Assembly (NCBI RefSeq): GCF_040954835.1
Contig: NC_090709.1
Coordinates: 47,066,429-47,130,428, forward strand
Length of the DNA stretch: 64,000 nt
Direction of reading: 5' to 3'
Source: Lepisosteus oculatus
Taxonomy: Eukaryota > Chordata > Actinopteri > Semionotiformes > Lepisosteidae
Shown here one piece after another: positions 21,590 through 33,114 of the stretch; the first letter of the stretch is position 1, and each line of letters begins with the position of its first letter. Position numbers and translations under genes: made by a program. The notes under the pieces are model-generated. The model was not told where the DNA came from. It ran no database searches and worked only from the letters and a program-made list of their open reading frames with translations.

Positions 21590-21990
21590 TGGATCCATCT
21601 ATACATGGGGAACACTAAAATAGCAAGGAAAATACAAGAAAAGAAACTGAAAGAATTGTGCTAACAGCAAAGGGGAACCGAGGGAGGTGGTCAGACAAGT
21701 AAATCAGCCTGGCAGATTATTTGTATCGACATTTTTTGAGTCAATCAGCAAACAGATTTCTCTTCATGTGCCTTAAACTGTGCAGTTTGTATCTTCGCTG
21801 TAGATAGGTTTCTTCAGAAGTCCAGTAAACTGACAATAATGGAGAACTAGCTGACGCACCCCGTCGTGAAGACCCTCTGTAAGGTGATTACACGTTTCAA
21901 TTTCAAGTCGCCTCCTTTACACTCAATTGCAGCCCCGAAACTGAGAGAAAGCATGAGAAATGGCTTCAGTTTCAATGTGAAAGTGCAGTA
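21590..21990 (+). repeat. tRNA-associated module A, copy 2
   Basis: Same landmark order as 3365-3720: ATGGGGAACACTAAAATAGC, GGAGGTGGTCAGACAAGTAAA, GTCAATCAGC, CATGTGCCTTAAACTGTGCA, GACCCTCTGTAAGGTGATTA. It lies 70 bp beyond tRNA-Ile(TAT). Mirrored at 34330-34690. Confidence 0.7.
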
Positions 21991-23120
21991 CAGGCTCGAT
22001 GGCTTCACATCTCCCATCAATCACATAAAATTGCAGTAAAGCGATCTAAATATGACTCTTAAGTACTTGGAAAGATGATTATTTTGAGCGTGCCTCCAAG
22101 GGTCTGCTACGAGGCTGAAGTTACAGTAGCTTCTTATTCACCAGCTTCTTATGCGTGTTTTTCGTTCCACCTTAAATGGTGCTGCTGTGATGTTATGTCG
22201 CCTTTCGCCTGTAGATGGCTCTCTTCGATCAGTACTAATCCGGCTGGAATACTGTAGACATCTTCACTGAAAAGGAATTTCCAAATAAATAGCGACTGTC
22301 CAAATTATATTTTTGTATGGAATATATTTCAGAAAATCGCAAACCAATTTTAAAAACTCACCACAACACGGACTTACACTGGGAAAAGGTAACTGCACTT
22401 TCTGCTTATTGCTACGGCCTTCCCCCCGATTATGAAAATGTCTCACAGTTCTGACACCGCCGTGTGAAAGACAATGTAACAGACTATCAAAATCCTGAAG
22501 TACAAGAAATTTTAATGCACCAGTTTTTTAAATATGACCCTCTGATCCTGGCATGTCAGTATACATTTCGAAAAAGTATGGCACCAATCGCACGAATTGC
22601 AATGGCACAAATTGTTGAGAATATCACTGACCTTGCCGATATTTGCAGGGGATACGAATGTTTTGCACATGTTGAACTACAACACGTAAAAATTGAGCTT
22701 CTTAGTCAATATCATTGGGAATGTCCAATAATGACGAACATCAGTAACTTCAAGGAAACTTTGACTCGCACATGGAGTTTTATCTTCAAATGGAGGGTGG
22801 GAGAATTTATTTGTACTCTCGTTGCTCATTAGCTAAACTATTTTAAAAATATGACACAGATTTGTTCGAGAAACTTGTAACCGCCTTAAAGAGAGTCTTC
22901 TTGAAGATGTGCACCAGCTAGCTCTCCACTGTCAATTGACAGGACTTTAGGAGAAACTGTTCTCATACAACCAACATACAAATTACACATCTTAAGGAAC
23001 ATGAAGAGAAATCCGTGTACTAAATAACATAAAATTGTCATTGCAAATTATCACCAAGCTGTTTCATGTGTCTGACCACCTCTTTCCTACTTTGCAGCGA
23101 GCACAAATCTTTATGTTTCT
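21991..23120. other. Gene-free stretch with modules B and A
   Basis: Holds module B at 22770-22885 (compare 61290-61410) and part of module A on the minus strand at 22880-23120. A 122-codon open frame at 22464-22832 starts with a Met but resembles no family; the right arm lacks about 230 bp of it, so it is probably chance. Confidence 0.5.
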
Positions 23121-23614
23121 TCATCGCAATTTTACTGTCTCTTTCCCCCATGTGGAGATAGATCCACAGCTGAAACTTTAGGTCAGTTCCTGTTACTCTG
23201 TCCGATTGAAAGAGCTGTATTAAAGGCACTCCCATCTCTGCAGGAAAGTTATTGCTGCTCTCAACACAATATACTGCAGCCAAATATAGCGATACTGTCA
23301 CTGCCTGTGGGCCACGTGTTCCTGCTGGCAGTCTATTATGTCATGTTCATCCACACCCAGAAACATTACTTCATCGCTATTTTACTGTCCCCCATGTGGA
23401 GATGGATCCACAGCCGAAACTTTAGGTCAGTTCCTGTTACTCTGTCCGATTGAAAGAGCTGTATTAAAGGCACTCCCATCTCTGCAGGAAAGTTAATGCT
23501 GCTCTCAACACAATATACTGCAGCCAAATATAGCGAAACTGTCACTGCCTGTGGGCCACGTGTTCCTGCTGTCAGTCTATAATGTCATGTTCATCCACAC
23601 CCAGAAACATTACT
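23121..23614 (+). repeat. Tandem duplication, units of 250 and 244 bp
   Basis: Unit 1 is 23121-23370 and unit 2 is 23371-23614, both starting TCATCGC and ending CCAGAAACATTACT. They differ by one 6-bp indel and a few substitutions. The right arm has a single unit at about 33115-33370, so the duplication happened in the left arm only. Confidence 0.88.
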
Positions 23615-23628
23615 GCTGGAGCACAAGA

Positions 23629-23702
23629 GTTATATAGGCGCAGTCCATAGAGCAAGAATCTCTTAATCTCAGAACTGTGGGTTCAGCCCCCACATTGGGT
23701 CC
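23629..23702 (+). pseudogene. tRNA-Lys(CTT) pseudogene
   Basis: ATAGAGCAAGAATCTCTTAA gives the D-arm end and the anticodon loop with CTT; GTGGGTTCAGCCCCCAC is the T arm, with one base shifted in its loop; TTGGGTCC is the acceptor 3' strand. The acceptor 5' strand is unrecognisable. The mirror copy 33033-33106 has the same decay, so it died before the palindrome. Confidence 0.75.
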
Positions 23703-23829
23703 CTCTGTGTCAATTTCATCCCCCCAATCCTCCTAGCATGACCTGATGGCGTAACAGTGATACCCAGTACCCAGCGTAATTCAGCTTTCTTTCCACTTGA
23801 TTCAGATTTTGATCTGAAATCATCAGCCG

Positions 23830-24400
23830 AACAAGAGTTTGTCTAAATCGAGGGAGATCTGCTCACAAGCAAGTATTAAACACTTCAGCATTTTCTGTTC
23901 GAATACCACACTTTGTCAAAACACTGCCGTTTCTTAAGCTAATAAGTAAGGGTTTTTGAGCACGCATTGTATTGTTAATGCTTATATTAAAAAAGCATAA
24001 ATTCACATAGTGGAATTTGGACTGAACAAAGTAGTCCAGCCCTTTTACAACATTACATACCCACTGATTAAAGCTTTAAACTACAGTAGCAGGAGTAACA
24101 ATAATGGCAACAACATGTTTGGAGCTCGGCATTTTATTTATTCTGCGGAAACGTATCGGAATGAACTGCCCGAGATAAAAGAGTAATTGCGGCTTCAGAT
24201 CCTTTTTACAGAGCTTTGCGTTGTTCTGTTCATGCTGACTACACGCATTACATTTGTCATTTACTGCAAGCGTTGCTTTTCCAGGTTTTTCTGAAATTCC
24301 TCGCATTTGAGCCAGCACTAAAATATTTCATTCCCGTCGCTGAATACATCGTGGAAACGGTATTTGGAACGGAATGCTGTCACTCATGAAACCTCTTTGT
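23830..24400 (-). repeat. tRNA-associated module C, left-arm copy
   Basis: Inverted relative to 480-985, mirrored at 32330-32890. Landmarks on the minus strand are TGTGACAGCATTCCG (right copy), ACGATCTGAAGCCGCAATTA and CTTGTGAGCAGATC. Confidence 0.7.
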
Positions 24401-24720
24401 TATTCGGCTCTGAAGTTTGAAAATGAAAATAAAACGGGGGTCACTTCATAGGCTTGAAAGAAGTCCAAGCAGCATAAAAACCCGCGAATTCTCACAAAGG
24501 CTGCACCTTTCTTCTGCTGCTGTTATAAATCAGCCTTAAACATTTGAATACATACCTTACTGCTGCTAATCACATTCACGTGTTTACGAAGCTTTTTTCT
24601 GTCCGTTATGTTTTTGCTAAGCAGTTTCTCCGTTTTCCTCGTACTGTGATTGTCAGCGAGCACAACGAGACTGAAACAGTGTAAAGGCAGGTAAAAAAAA
24701 GACAGGGTAAAACGCCTGAT

Positions 24721-24828
24721 TGTCGGGAGTGGGATTTGAACCCGTGCCTCTATTTGGAGATCGAAACACAAAGCTTAAAAGACACTAAGCTGTGAATTTG
24801 CTGTTTTAAACCGCTTGACTATCCTGAA
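24721..24828 (-). pseudogene. tRNA-Leu(CAA)-type pseudogene with intron-like insert
   Basis: The minus strand has TCAGGATAGTCAAGCGGTTTA (decayed acceptor and D arm), a long insert after the anticodon region, then ATCTCCAAATAGAGGCACGG (variable arm) and GGTTCAAATCCCACTCCCGACA (T arm and acceptor). This is the layout of intron-bearing tRNA-Leu(CAA), but the anticodon region reads AAATTCACAG and the acceptor does not pair. Mirror copy 31907-32013. Confidence 0.65.
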
Positions 24829-24899
24829 AAAAATGGTACTGATTGCACCAGTCGCATCCGATTTTCCGTAACTTTAGAACGATTGATACGACTGGACGA

Positions 24900-25398
24900 A
24901 CACAATTTATGGCGTTTAGCATGACATGGAAAACGGTACCGGAGCATTCGGGTCCGGACTACCAGACTCAGAAACAGTTTTTACCCCCGCACTATCAAAC
25001 TATTAAACTCCCAGCCTCTCTCACTCTCTCCTCACCTCTCACCTGTGATCTGAACCTCACAGTGCCTTCTTTCTTACCAAAAACCCAAACACACATTGAA
25101 AATCTACCTCTACCATACATGTCAAAAGCTCACTCCCCATCATTTCTATCCTTTTATTTCATTCTTTTGATGCATGTTTTTGCACATAACCTGTTACCTT
25201 TTTGTTGTTTTTTACACTGCCTGTTGTTGTTTTTTGCACATCGGCTGTTGTCTTTCTTTTGTTATACAATTGTATTGATGTTGTGTTTTTTTCTTTGTAC
25301 TACTTATGTCCGAGAGCTAGCTAAATAGCATTTCGTTATACCATATACCTGTGTATGAGTATAATGACAATAAACTTGGACTTGAACTTGAACTTGAC
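24900..25398 (+). mobile_element. LINE 3' end with TTGAAC tail
   Basis: 5'-truncated LINE. Decayed coding near 24950-25030 resembles the RT C-terminus (phase-shifted FYP..IKLLNS-type ending). A long T-rich 3' UTR then ends with AATAAA (25369-25374) and tandem TTGAAC units. The right copy (31556-31886, minus) lacks about 220 bp of the 5' part. It is a different copy, with a different tail, from the LINE at 6530-8287. Confidence 0.75.
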
Positions 25399-25765
25399 AT
25401 AGTCTTGCAGGCAGTATATTATTTTATCGTTTACTCGTATAAAAAAACACGGTCTTCTCGTTCCTAAGTCAGATTTTTAGTGCTTTCAAACGTTACTTCC
25501 AACCTGGACTGACGGCTCACCAGATCTGTTTGTGATCAGACCATGAAGTCGGGGGCTGTACCAAGCACACGTTCCTGCCCAATGCTGAGGCGACCATTCG
25601 GAAGATGGGTGTAAAGAGAGATAAGCTTTGTCGACTAAAAAACAAGGCAGGATATGGAAGAATACTTATCACTGGCGAAAGTTATGTTCTCTTACTATTG
25701 AGATCCCTACATTGCGAGTTTTTTTAAGACTTTGAAACTAAAGGAAAGCGGTGACAAATGAAACA
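25399..25765. other. Gene-free stretch
   Basis: Mirrors 31212-31555. AT-rich flank between the LINE tail and tRNA-Thr; nothing recognised. Confidence 0.45.
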
Positions 25766-25836
25766 GGCACGGGTGGGGCTTGAACCCACGCTCTTTGGTT
25801 TACGAGACCGACGCCTTACCACTTGGCCACCGCGCC
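25766..25836 (-). tRNA. tRNA-Thr(CGT), left copy
   Basis: 71 nt with the acceptor GGCGCGG/CCGTGCC (one G-T pair), D arm GGCCAAGTGGTAAGGC, anticodon loop CTCGTAA (CGT) and T arm GTGGG/CCCAC. One mismatch in the anticodon stem (C opposite A) departs from the vertebrate consensus. No T run lies directly downstream. Likely functional or recently so; the right-arm copy is clearly dead. Confidence 0.9.
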
Positions 25837-26089
25837 TTCGAGTAAGCATGGGAATAAGGTTGTTCAAATTATTTTTTTCTGAATCTGGTTTACATCGCCA
25901 AATGTAAACCGGAGGCAGCAACAACAATAAAAGGGATACTTGTCCTTAAACTCGGACGTGATGTTCTGCAGACATGTGCACAATGTCCTGTTTTCTTGCA
26001 GTGTAGACATTTTGCTGTTCACGCTCCGCATTCATCTGCTTTGTGCGTTATTAGTCCGCACCTGTAACATGTAATGTCAGCCGTCCCCT

Positions 26090-26990
<901 letters not shown>

Positions 26991-27125
26991 TTTAGCAGGA
27001 CTTCTTGTTGCAGTTGAGCTCAAAGCTGGAGATGATCTCCATATTCTACCGCAGTAACTAGTCCGAAACGTAGTACACAGTACACACTTTTTAAGTGAAG
27101 TCAGGTTGTTAAAAAATTAAACCAG

Positions 27126-27197
27126 CGCCCTGTCACAGAAACGTACCCCAGTCTCCCGCGCAACAAGCGTGGGTACTCAGCACTATACTAACGAGGA
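27126..27197 (-). pseudogene. tRNA-Asp-derived pseudogene, anticodon reads GTT
   Basis: The 5' part TCCTCGTTAGTATAGTG and the anticodon 3' stem GCGGGAGAC match tRNA-Asp(GTC), but the anticodon loop is TTGTTGC and the T stem and acceptor do not pair. 72 nt. Confidence 0.75.
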
Positions 27198-28267
27198 GCA
27201 CTTGTCCGCAGCTGAGCGTCAGCTCTGTTTACTGTCAGCAGTCATTTCCTCATTTCCAAAGACTTTTTCACCTGCTCTCAGCTTTTAAAGACGGTCATAA
27301 ACGCTCAAGAAGTAATTCATGTCAGTTTGAAGTCTGTTTCTGTTGTCTCAGCTCTTGATAAAGAAAAGCCGTGCGTGGGAGACTCCCTCTCTGAAGAAGT
27401 TTGCCGTCAACCTGCGAGAGAGAAGAGCCATCAATCACCGAGGCAACCACTGAGACAGTTAACATTAAACACGTGAAATGCGAGATGTTGTGATTTTTTT
27501 CCCGCTTAAGGCTTCTATCGTTTCTTCTCTAAGGAGAAAGAACTCTTTATTAGCAGTTAGATTTTAACAAACGTCTCCAGGGTTAACTGCGACCTGAACA
27601 CAACGCCTTAGACCAACAGCCATCTTACCTGTGGTACTTAGAGCAGCGCTCAATAAAAATGATCAGAACCTGAAAGCGCTTCTTATGCGGATCAGTATAT
27701 TCCGATTCCACTGGTTCTGCAGAAGAAATAAGAAAAGCCGAACTCAAACCACTGTTTTGCCATTACGGGTACTCTGTCTGCAGCTGCTTTAAGATCTACT
27801 CACACCGTGTTGCCATTAAGGCTACCTAGTTAAAAAAAAAACTTATCGTCATCTTTTTGAACGTGATTATTAGACATCCGTTAAATCTCAACCGAGGTTT
27901 CTTGAGAGATCGTTCAGCGAGCGAGTATTAAAAAACTACGTCGCTTCCAACCTCTGCTCTCACTGTAAACTCAGACGTGATGTTCTGCAGATGTACAGTG
28001 TGCCTTTCCTCTTGTCGTATTCAAGAGTACTCACTGTGTGAGCTCCTCACTGCGTGTTCTGTACTCTACTGTGATTTAATTTAGATGATTACGTGGAGTA
28101 GAGTGACAAGATCTACTTGAACATTTTCAGTTTGTGAAATGAAACACTAAATACAGTACTGTAAATACAAGTAATGGACATTTAAAATAACCACAGTACA
28201 GCTAGAACAGTGAAAGATAAAAGACTATTTAGAATGACATTCACAATAGATTTAAGAACAGCACATC
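27198..28267. other. Gene-free stretch of spacer
   Basis: No recognised gene. At 27960-28020 a short block (CAGACGTGATGTTCTGCAGA then GTGTGCCTTTCCTC) recurs at about 54065-54120 and, diverged, at 25950-26000. Confidence 0.45.
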
Positions 28268-28340
28268 CGCCCGAACAGGGACTTGAACCCTGGGACCTCA
28301 GATTAAAAGGCTGATGCTTTACCGAATGAGCTATCCGGGC
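28268..28340 (-). tRNA. tRNA-Lys(TTT)
   Basis: 73 nt with the acceptor GCCCGGA/TTCGGGC (one G-T pair), D arm TAGCTCATTCGGTAAAGC, anticodon loop CTTTTAA (TTT) and T arm CAGGG/CCCTG. One mismatch closes the anticodon loop (C31 opposite T39). Box B is GGTTCAAGTCC. Single copy in the spacer. A TTTT lies about 55 nt downstream. Confidence 0.92.
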
Positions 28341-29430
28341 TCCGAAAGAAGGTCGACACTGTCGGGATCCTCGCAAGTCACGTGTCTCTTGTGCCGAGGA
28401 GCAGTCATACCTGACCCGTCTGGAATGACCACTGACAGACTTTAACCAGAATCGACGGCACCACTCCCAGTAGAATGAGTAAGAAATACAGCATGACATG
28501 GGTAGTTAAGGGGCTCCCACAATCCATCTTTCCTCACATTACTGATTTTTTTCAATAGCATTTTGACCTTTTTTCACATTCAGATTTTTTTCTCATTTAA
28601 TAAAATCTTTTAATCAACAACATTAAAAAGAAAACAAATGGAACATTTTTTGGAACAATAATTAAAAAAAAATCTTTCAATGCCTTGGTTGTATATGTGT
28701 GCACACCCTTTATAAAGGGAGTTGCAACAGTGCTGAAATGTAAAGAGCATTTCTGTAGAGAAAACAGCATTTTTTCTGCCTTGATGTTAAGCTTAGGGAG
28801 CCTGTCTTTTAGAAATTCTATTTCTTCACACCCTGCACAGCCTCCCGACAGACTAACGAATATTTTTGGGAGAAATTGGCTCACACACCGGAAGACACTA
28901 ACGTTTATTTACGTTAGAGTATGTGAATAACAGTTTAACCGAAAAAGTTTGTAATTGTGATTTTGTTAAAATTTAATAAATCGTCTATCATCAGTAAGTA
29001 ATTATTAAGAAATTGTTTTATTTCATAAACTATAAGACAATTTAGAGAGTTTATAGGTCATAAACGTCGCTTATGTTCTTTTAACTCTAGCGTTCAGGAT
29101 CCAAACCCAGGTGCGGACGGTTGTGTTTCTTGAATCTCTTGTAATCATCAAAAGTCGATGTGTAGTCCTTGAGTACTTTCTCGAGTTGTGCCATGGATAT
29201 TTTATACGATCAATACTTGTCATGCTCTTTTGCATTTTCCTTAACTAAATTAGTTCAAATAATTTAGGATTTAACAGAACTAAATGAGGTACATTTAAAA
29301 CAGCAGCGCAACTCTGCAGCACGTCGAGTGAGCCTGCATTTAATTGTGTAAACCTGGCTCTCTCTGAACACGAGCAAAGAGTTCTCACTCAACAGAAGAT
29401 TGCAATGTGAGTACTGTAATATAAAGCACC
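28341..29430. other. Spacer stretch with module D copy
   Basis: 28755-28890 resembles 46950-47060 and 63770-63855 (landmarks TTTTTCTGCCTTGATGTTAA and GACAGACT). Otherwise AT-rich with no gene seen. Confidence 0.45.
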
Positions 29431-29502
29431 TGGAGATGCCAGGGATTGAACCCGGGACCTCATACATGCGAAGCATGCGCTCTACCACTGAGCTACATCC
29501 CC
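29431..29502 (-). tRNA. tRNA-Ala(CGC)
   Basis: 72 nt, very close to vertebrate tRNA-Ala(CGC): acceptor GGGGATG/CATCTCC with a G-T pair, D arm TAGCTCAGTGGTAGAGC, anticodon loop CTTCGCA (CGC), T arm CCGGG/CCTGG. Discriminator A. It looks intact. Single copy in the spacer. Confidence 0.95.
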
Positions 29503-29710
29503 GATGAAAAAATTAATGGAACAGACTTAGAGATGTGCAAATGCTCACTGATCACACCACTCACGAAGAATGCCTGCAGTTTCCCACTTTCGCGTTTCTT
29601 CTACTACAGAGTAAATTCAAAGGAATGAAAAAATAAGGAAGGAAAAATAATCGCATCGAAGCTTCAAGAGGCTGGGCACAAATTAATCTGTTATTTTTGC
29701 ATCCAAAACG

Positions 29711-29734
29711 GTGGTTGATTCCCATACGGGGGAG
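29711..29734 (+). pseudogene. tRNA-Asp 3' scrap
   Basis: GGTTGATTCCC and ACGGGGGAG followed by a run of seven T resemble the T arm, acceptor end and terminator of tRNA-Asp. The rest of the gene is not visible. Confidence 0.3.
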
Positions 29735-30299
29735 TGCTTTTTTTCTACCTCCTTACTCGACTGTCCTTCAATTCTATTTTATTTGAAACCTATTTGCATC
29801 TTTTAAGTGCTCTTGATAAAACTATGCATAGAAAAAACAGCAGTACTGATGATTTAACGTAAAAGGGTGAAACAACGCCCCAACCACAGGAATGGTAACA
29901 GGAAGGATCGTGTTCTTATTTAATATGTCCTTTTGAGATGTCTTGTCAATGCACACAGGCGGTAGAGCTGAATAATTTACTTTTAGTTCTTTCTATACCA
30001 GGAAGAAAGGAGCAGACTTTAACTTTAAGAGGAAAAAATGACACCTTGTCAAAGCTAATATTTATTAAAATGACATCACAACAAAAGAGTGGAGCCTTGA
30101 GTGAATAAAGCCTTGAGTGGAGCCTTGAGCTTTCATTGGATGTCTGTGTCTCCATAACTTTGTAGGTGAGAGAGAGGATTGTGATAATTTGCAGGTGCTT
30201 CTCGGGAGTGCGTTGGTGGTACAGGCGCCTTCCAAATAATTGAGTCAGTTTTTTAATCCCAGCCAGTGCAAACCCAAATCTTTTCAAGATAATCTGTGG

Positions 30300-30760
30300 T
30301 CCGCTAACACATCTTTTGAAACACTACAACAGGTAACACCCCGTGTGAAACATCATGAGCATCTATTAAACCTCTCTACCTACCCGTTCCTCACAGAGAC
30401 ATGACGAGGGTCTAAAGGGACATTTTGAGCCATAGAAACATTTTAGCATTCCGTACTTTCCTGTGCAGTCAGGCCAGTTCCACTTTAACTGCGCCCGACA
30501 ACGGAGGTCGTTTTGAAAACTACGAGAGTAAAGGAAGAGTAAAGGATTGGAAGCTAGGGAGTTTCAGGTCTGTGTTTTTATTATAGGTTCTCAAATCTGA
30601 ATACCTTTTCAAGAAGTATTTCAGAATCCCAGTCAAATCCAGTACGAATGCTGCATAGATCTGCATTGTACAATTAGTATACTGTTTGTCCGTTGAATCA
30701 AACACGCCTTATGAAGCATTTCTAAAACAGGAGAGATTGTTAGGGAATGCGTCTTCCTGT
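30300..30760 (+). repeat. Module E copy in the spacer
   Basis: The first half matches 8970-9190 (GGTAACACCCC, AAAGGGACATT, TGCGCCCGACAACGGAGGTC). The second half (30560-30760) is the inverse of 47370-47600 (TACCTTTTCAAGAA, TTTCAGAATCC, AAATCCAGTACGA). It links spacer, arm and the right-arm-only block to one repeat family. Confidence 0.65.
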
Positions 30761-30947
30761 AAAAATAAAATGACTTCAAGGGCACTATAAGCAGAGGTGC
30801 TCTACAGAAGAACTATAGCCAGAGATGCCAAAGAGGTCGAGATTTCACCACGTGAGAGAAAGCATCTCAGAAAACGAAGTTGCGGTCATTTCCACGCCTC
30901 ATAAAACCACTAGGTCAAACAACAAGAGCCGAAGAGCCGCTGTTGAG

Positions 30948-31029
30948 AGTAACACGGCCGAGCGCTCTAAGGAGCTGGCTTAAACCTCCAGCCTCTTCAG
31001 GAGCAATCTGTTGGAGTCACACTGCTACA
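30948..31029 (+). pseudogene. tRNA-Leu(AAG)-derived pseudogene, anticodon AAA
   Basis: Full-length class II layout: ACGGCCGAGCGCTCTAAGG (D arm), GAGCTGGCTTAAACCTCCAG (anticodon arm with AAA) and CTCTTCAGGAG (variable arm). The T loop and acceptor are degenerate. It ends 4 bp before the inner edge of the right palindrome arm. Confidence 0.75.
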
Positions 31030-31140
31030 GTGTATCTCCTTGTTAAGTATCCCTTTTATTGTTGTTGCTACCTCCAGGCGATGTAAACCAGATTCAGAAA
31101 AAAAATAATTTGAACAACATTATTCCCACTTTTTTTCGAA

Positions 31141-31211
31141 GGTGCGGTGGCCAAGTGGTAAGGCGTCAGTCTCGTAAATCGACGATCGTTTTATCAAACC
31201 CCACCCGTGCC
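31141..31211 (+). pseudogene. tRNA-Thr(CGT), dead right copy
   Basis: Mirror of 25766-25836. Acceptor, D arm and anticodon CGT remain, but the T stem is GTTTT opposite CCCAC and box B is ruined. The anticodon stem has one A-C mismatch and one G-T pair. Confidence 0.85.
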
Positions 31212-31555
31212 TATTTCGAAGTCTTCAAAAAAACTTGCAATGTAGGATTCTCAATAGTAAGAGAACATTACTATCGCCAGTGATTAGTATCCGTGCATAT
31301 CCTGCCTTGTTTTTTAGTCGACAAAGCTTGTCTCTCTTCACACCCATCTTCTGAATGATCGCCTCAGCATTGGGAAGGAACGTGCGCTTGTTATAGCCCC
31401 TGACTCCATGGTCTGATCACAAACAGATCTGGTGAGCTGTCAGTCCAGGTTGGAAGTAACGTTCGAAAGCACTAAAAATCTGACTTAGGAACGAGAAGAC
31501 CGTGTTTTTTTAAACGAGTAAACGATAAAATAATATACTGCCTGCAAGACTATGT

Positions 31556-31886
31556 CAAGTTCAAGTTCAAGTTTATTGTCATTATACTCATACACAGGTA
31601 TAAGGTATAACGAAATGCTATTTAGCTAGCTCTCGGACATAAGTAGTACAAAGAAAAAAACACAACAACAATACAATTGTATATCACAAGAAAGACAGAG
31701 ACAACAGCCGATGTGCAAAAAACAACAACAGGCAGTGTGCAAAACAACAAAAAGGTAACAGGTTATGTGCAAAAACACGCATCAAAAGAATGAAATAAAG
31801 GGATAGAAATGATGGGGAGTGAGCTTTTGACATGTATGGTAGAGGTCGATTTTCAATGTGTGTTTGGGTTTTTGGTAAGAAAGAAG
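31556..31886 (-). mobile_element. LINE 3' end, right copy
   Basis: Mirror of 25067-25398 with the same AATAAA and tandem TTGAAC tail. It joins directly to CAATCAGCA near 31887, about 220 bp shorter than the left copy, with a 2-3 bp microhomology at the junction. Confidence 0.75.
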
Positions 31887-31906
31887 CAATCAGCACACAT
31901 TTTTTT

Positions 31907-32013
31907 TCAGGATAGTCGAGCAGTTTAAAACAGCAAATTCACAGCTTCGTGTCTTTTACGCTTTGTGTTTCACTCTCCAAATAGACGCACGGGTTCAAAT
32001 CCCACTCCCGACA
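31907..32013 (+). pseudogene. tRNA-Leu(CAA)-type pseudogene, right copy
   Basis: Mirror of 24721-24828 with the same decayed anticodon region (AAATTCACAG) and a preserved 3' end (GGTTCAAATCCC, CTCCCGACA). Already dead before the arms formed. Confidence 0.65.
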
Positions 32014-32329
32014 ATCAGGCGTTTTACCCTGTCTTTTTTACTTGCCTTTACACTGTTTCAGTCTTGTTGTGCTCGCTGACAATCACAGTACGAGGAAAAC
32101 GGAGAAACTGCTTAGCAAAAACATAACGGACAGAAAAAAGCTTCGTAAACACGTGAATGTGAGTAGCAGCAGTAAGGTATGCATTCAAATGTTTAAGGCA
32201 GATTTATAAAAGCAGCAGAAGAAAGGTGCAGCCTTTGTGAGAATTCGCGGGTTTTTATGCTGCTTGGACTTCTTACAAGCCTATGAAGTGACCCCCGTTT
32301 TATTTTCATTTTCAAACTTCAGAACCGAA

Positions 32330-32890
32330 TAACAAAAATGTTTCATGTGTGACAGCATTCCGTTGCAAATACCGTTTCCACGATGTATTCAGCGACGGGA
32401 ATGAAATGTTTTAGTGCTGGCTCAAATGCGAGGAATTTCAGAAAAACCTGGAAAAGCAACGCCTGCAGTAAATGACAAATCTAAAGCGTGTAGTCAGCAT
32501 GAACAGAACAACGCAATGCTCTGTAAAAACGATCTGAAGCCGCAATTACTCTTTTATCTCGGGCAGTTCATTCCGATACGATGTTTCCGCAGAATAAATG
32601 AAATGCCGAACTCCAAACATGTTGTTGTCATTATTGTTACTCCTGCTGCTGTAGTTTTAAGCTTTAATCAGTGGGTATGTAATGTTGTAAAGGGGCTGGA
32701 CTACTGTGTTCAGTCCAAATTCCACTATGTGAATTTATGCTTTTTTAATATAAGCATTAACAATACAATGCGTGCTCAAAAACCGTTACTTATTAGTTTA
32801 AGAAGCGGCAGTGTTTTGACAAACTGTGGTATTCGAACAGTAAATGCTGAAGTGTTTAATACTCGCTTGTGAGCAGATCTCCCTCGATTT
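32330..32890 (+). repeat. tRNA-associated module C, right-arm copy
   Basis: Mirror of 23830-24400 and a diverged cousin of 480-985. A 152-codon open frame (32414-32872) is broken in the mirror copy and absent from the diverged one, so I do not call it a gene. Confidence 0.7.
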
Positions 32891-33032
32891 AGACAAACTC
32901 TTGTTCGGCCGATGATTTCAGATCAAAATTTAAATCAAGTGGAAAGAAAGCTGAATTACGCTGGGTACTGGGTATCACTGTTACGCCATCAGGTCATGCT
33001 AGGAGGATTGGGGGGATGAAATTGACACAGAG

Positions 33033-33106
33033 GGACCCAATGTGGGGGCTGAACCCACAGTTCTGAGATTAAGAGATTCTTGCTCTATGGACTGCGCCTA
33101 TATAAC
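33033..33106 (-). pseudogene. tRNA-Lys(CTT) pseudogene, right copy
   Basis: Mirror of 23629-23702, with the same lost acceptor 5' strand and shifted T loop. Confidence 0.72.
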
Positions 33107-33114
33107 TCTTGTGC

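Larger units (their letters stand above)
1060..25945 (+). repeat. Left arm of giant palindrome
   Basis: This stretch recurs in reverse complement in the right half of the window. Mirror pairs read by eye include 1675-1746 with 61705-61776 (iMet), 5671-5763 with 57479-57571 (tRNA-Arg), 15296-15650 with 40614-40968 (LTR), 18174-19563 with 36699-38090 (large LTR), 21430-21523 with 34744-34837 (tRNA-Ile) and 25766-25836 with 31141-31211 (tRNA-Thr). Outward, similarity fades near 1060. Inward, it ends near 25945, just past the shared AAAAGGGATACTT. Edges are good to tens of bases. An inverted segmental duplication is the simplest reading; an assembly fold-back is the alternative. Confidence 0.93.

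Noticed and set aside
22464-22832. 122-codon open frame beginning with a Met
   Set aside because: No family resemblance, much of it absent from the right arm, and it overlaps repeat modules that have no shared frame.
32414-32872. 152-codon open frame over module C
   Set aside because: Only part is open in the mirror copy and none in the diverged copy at 480-985.
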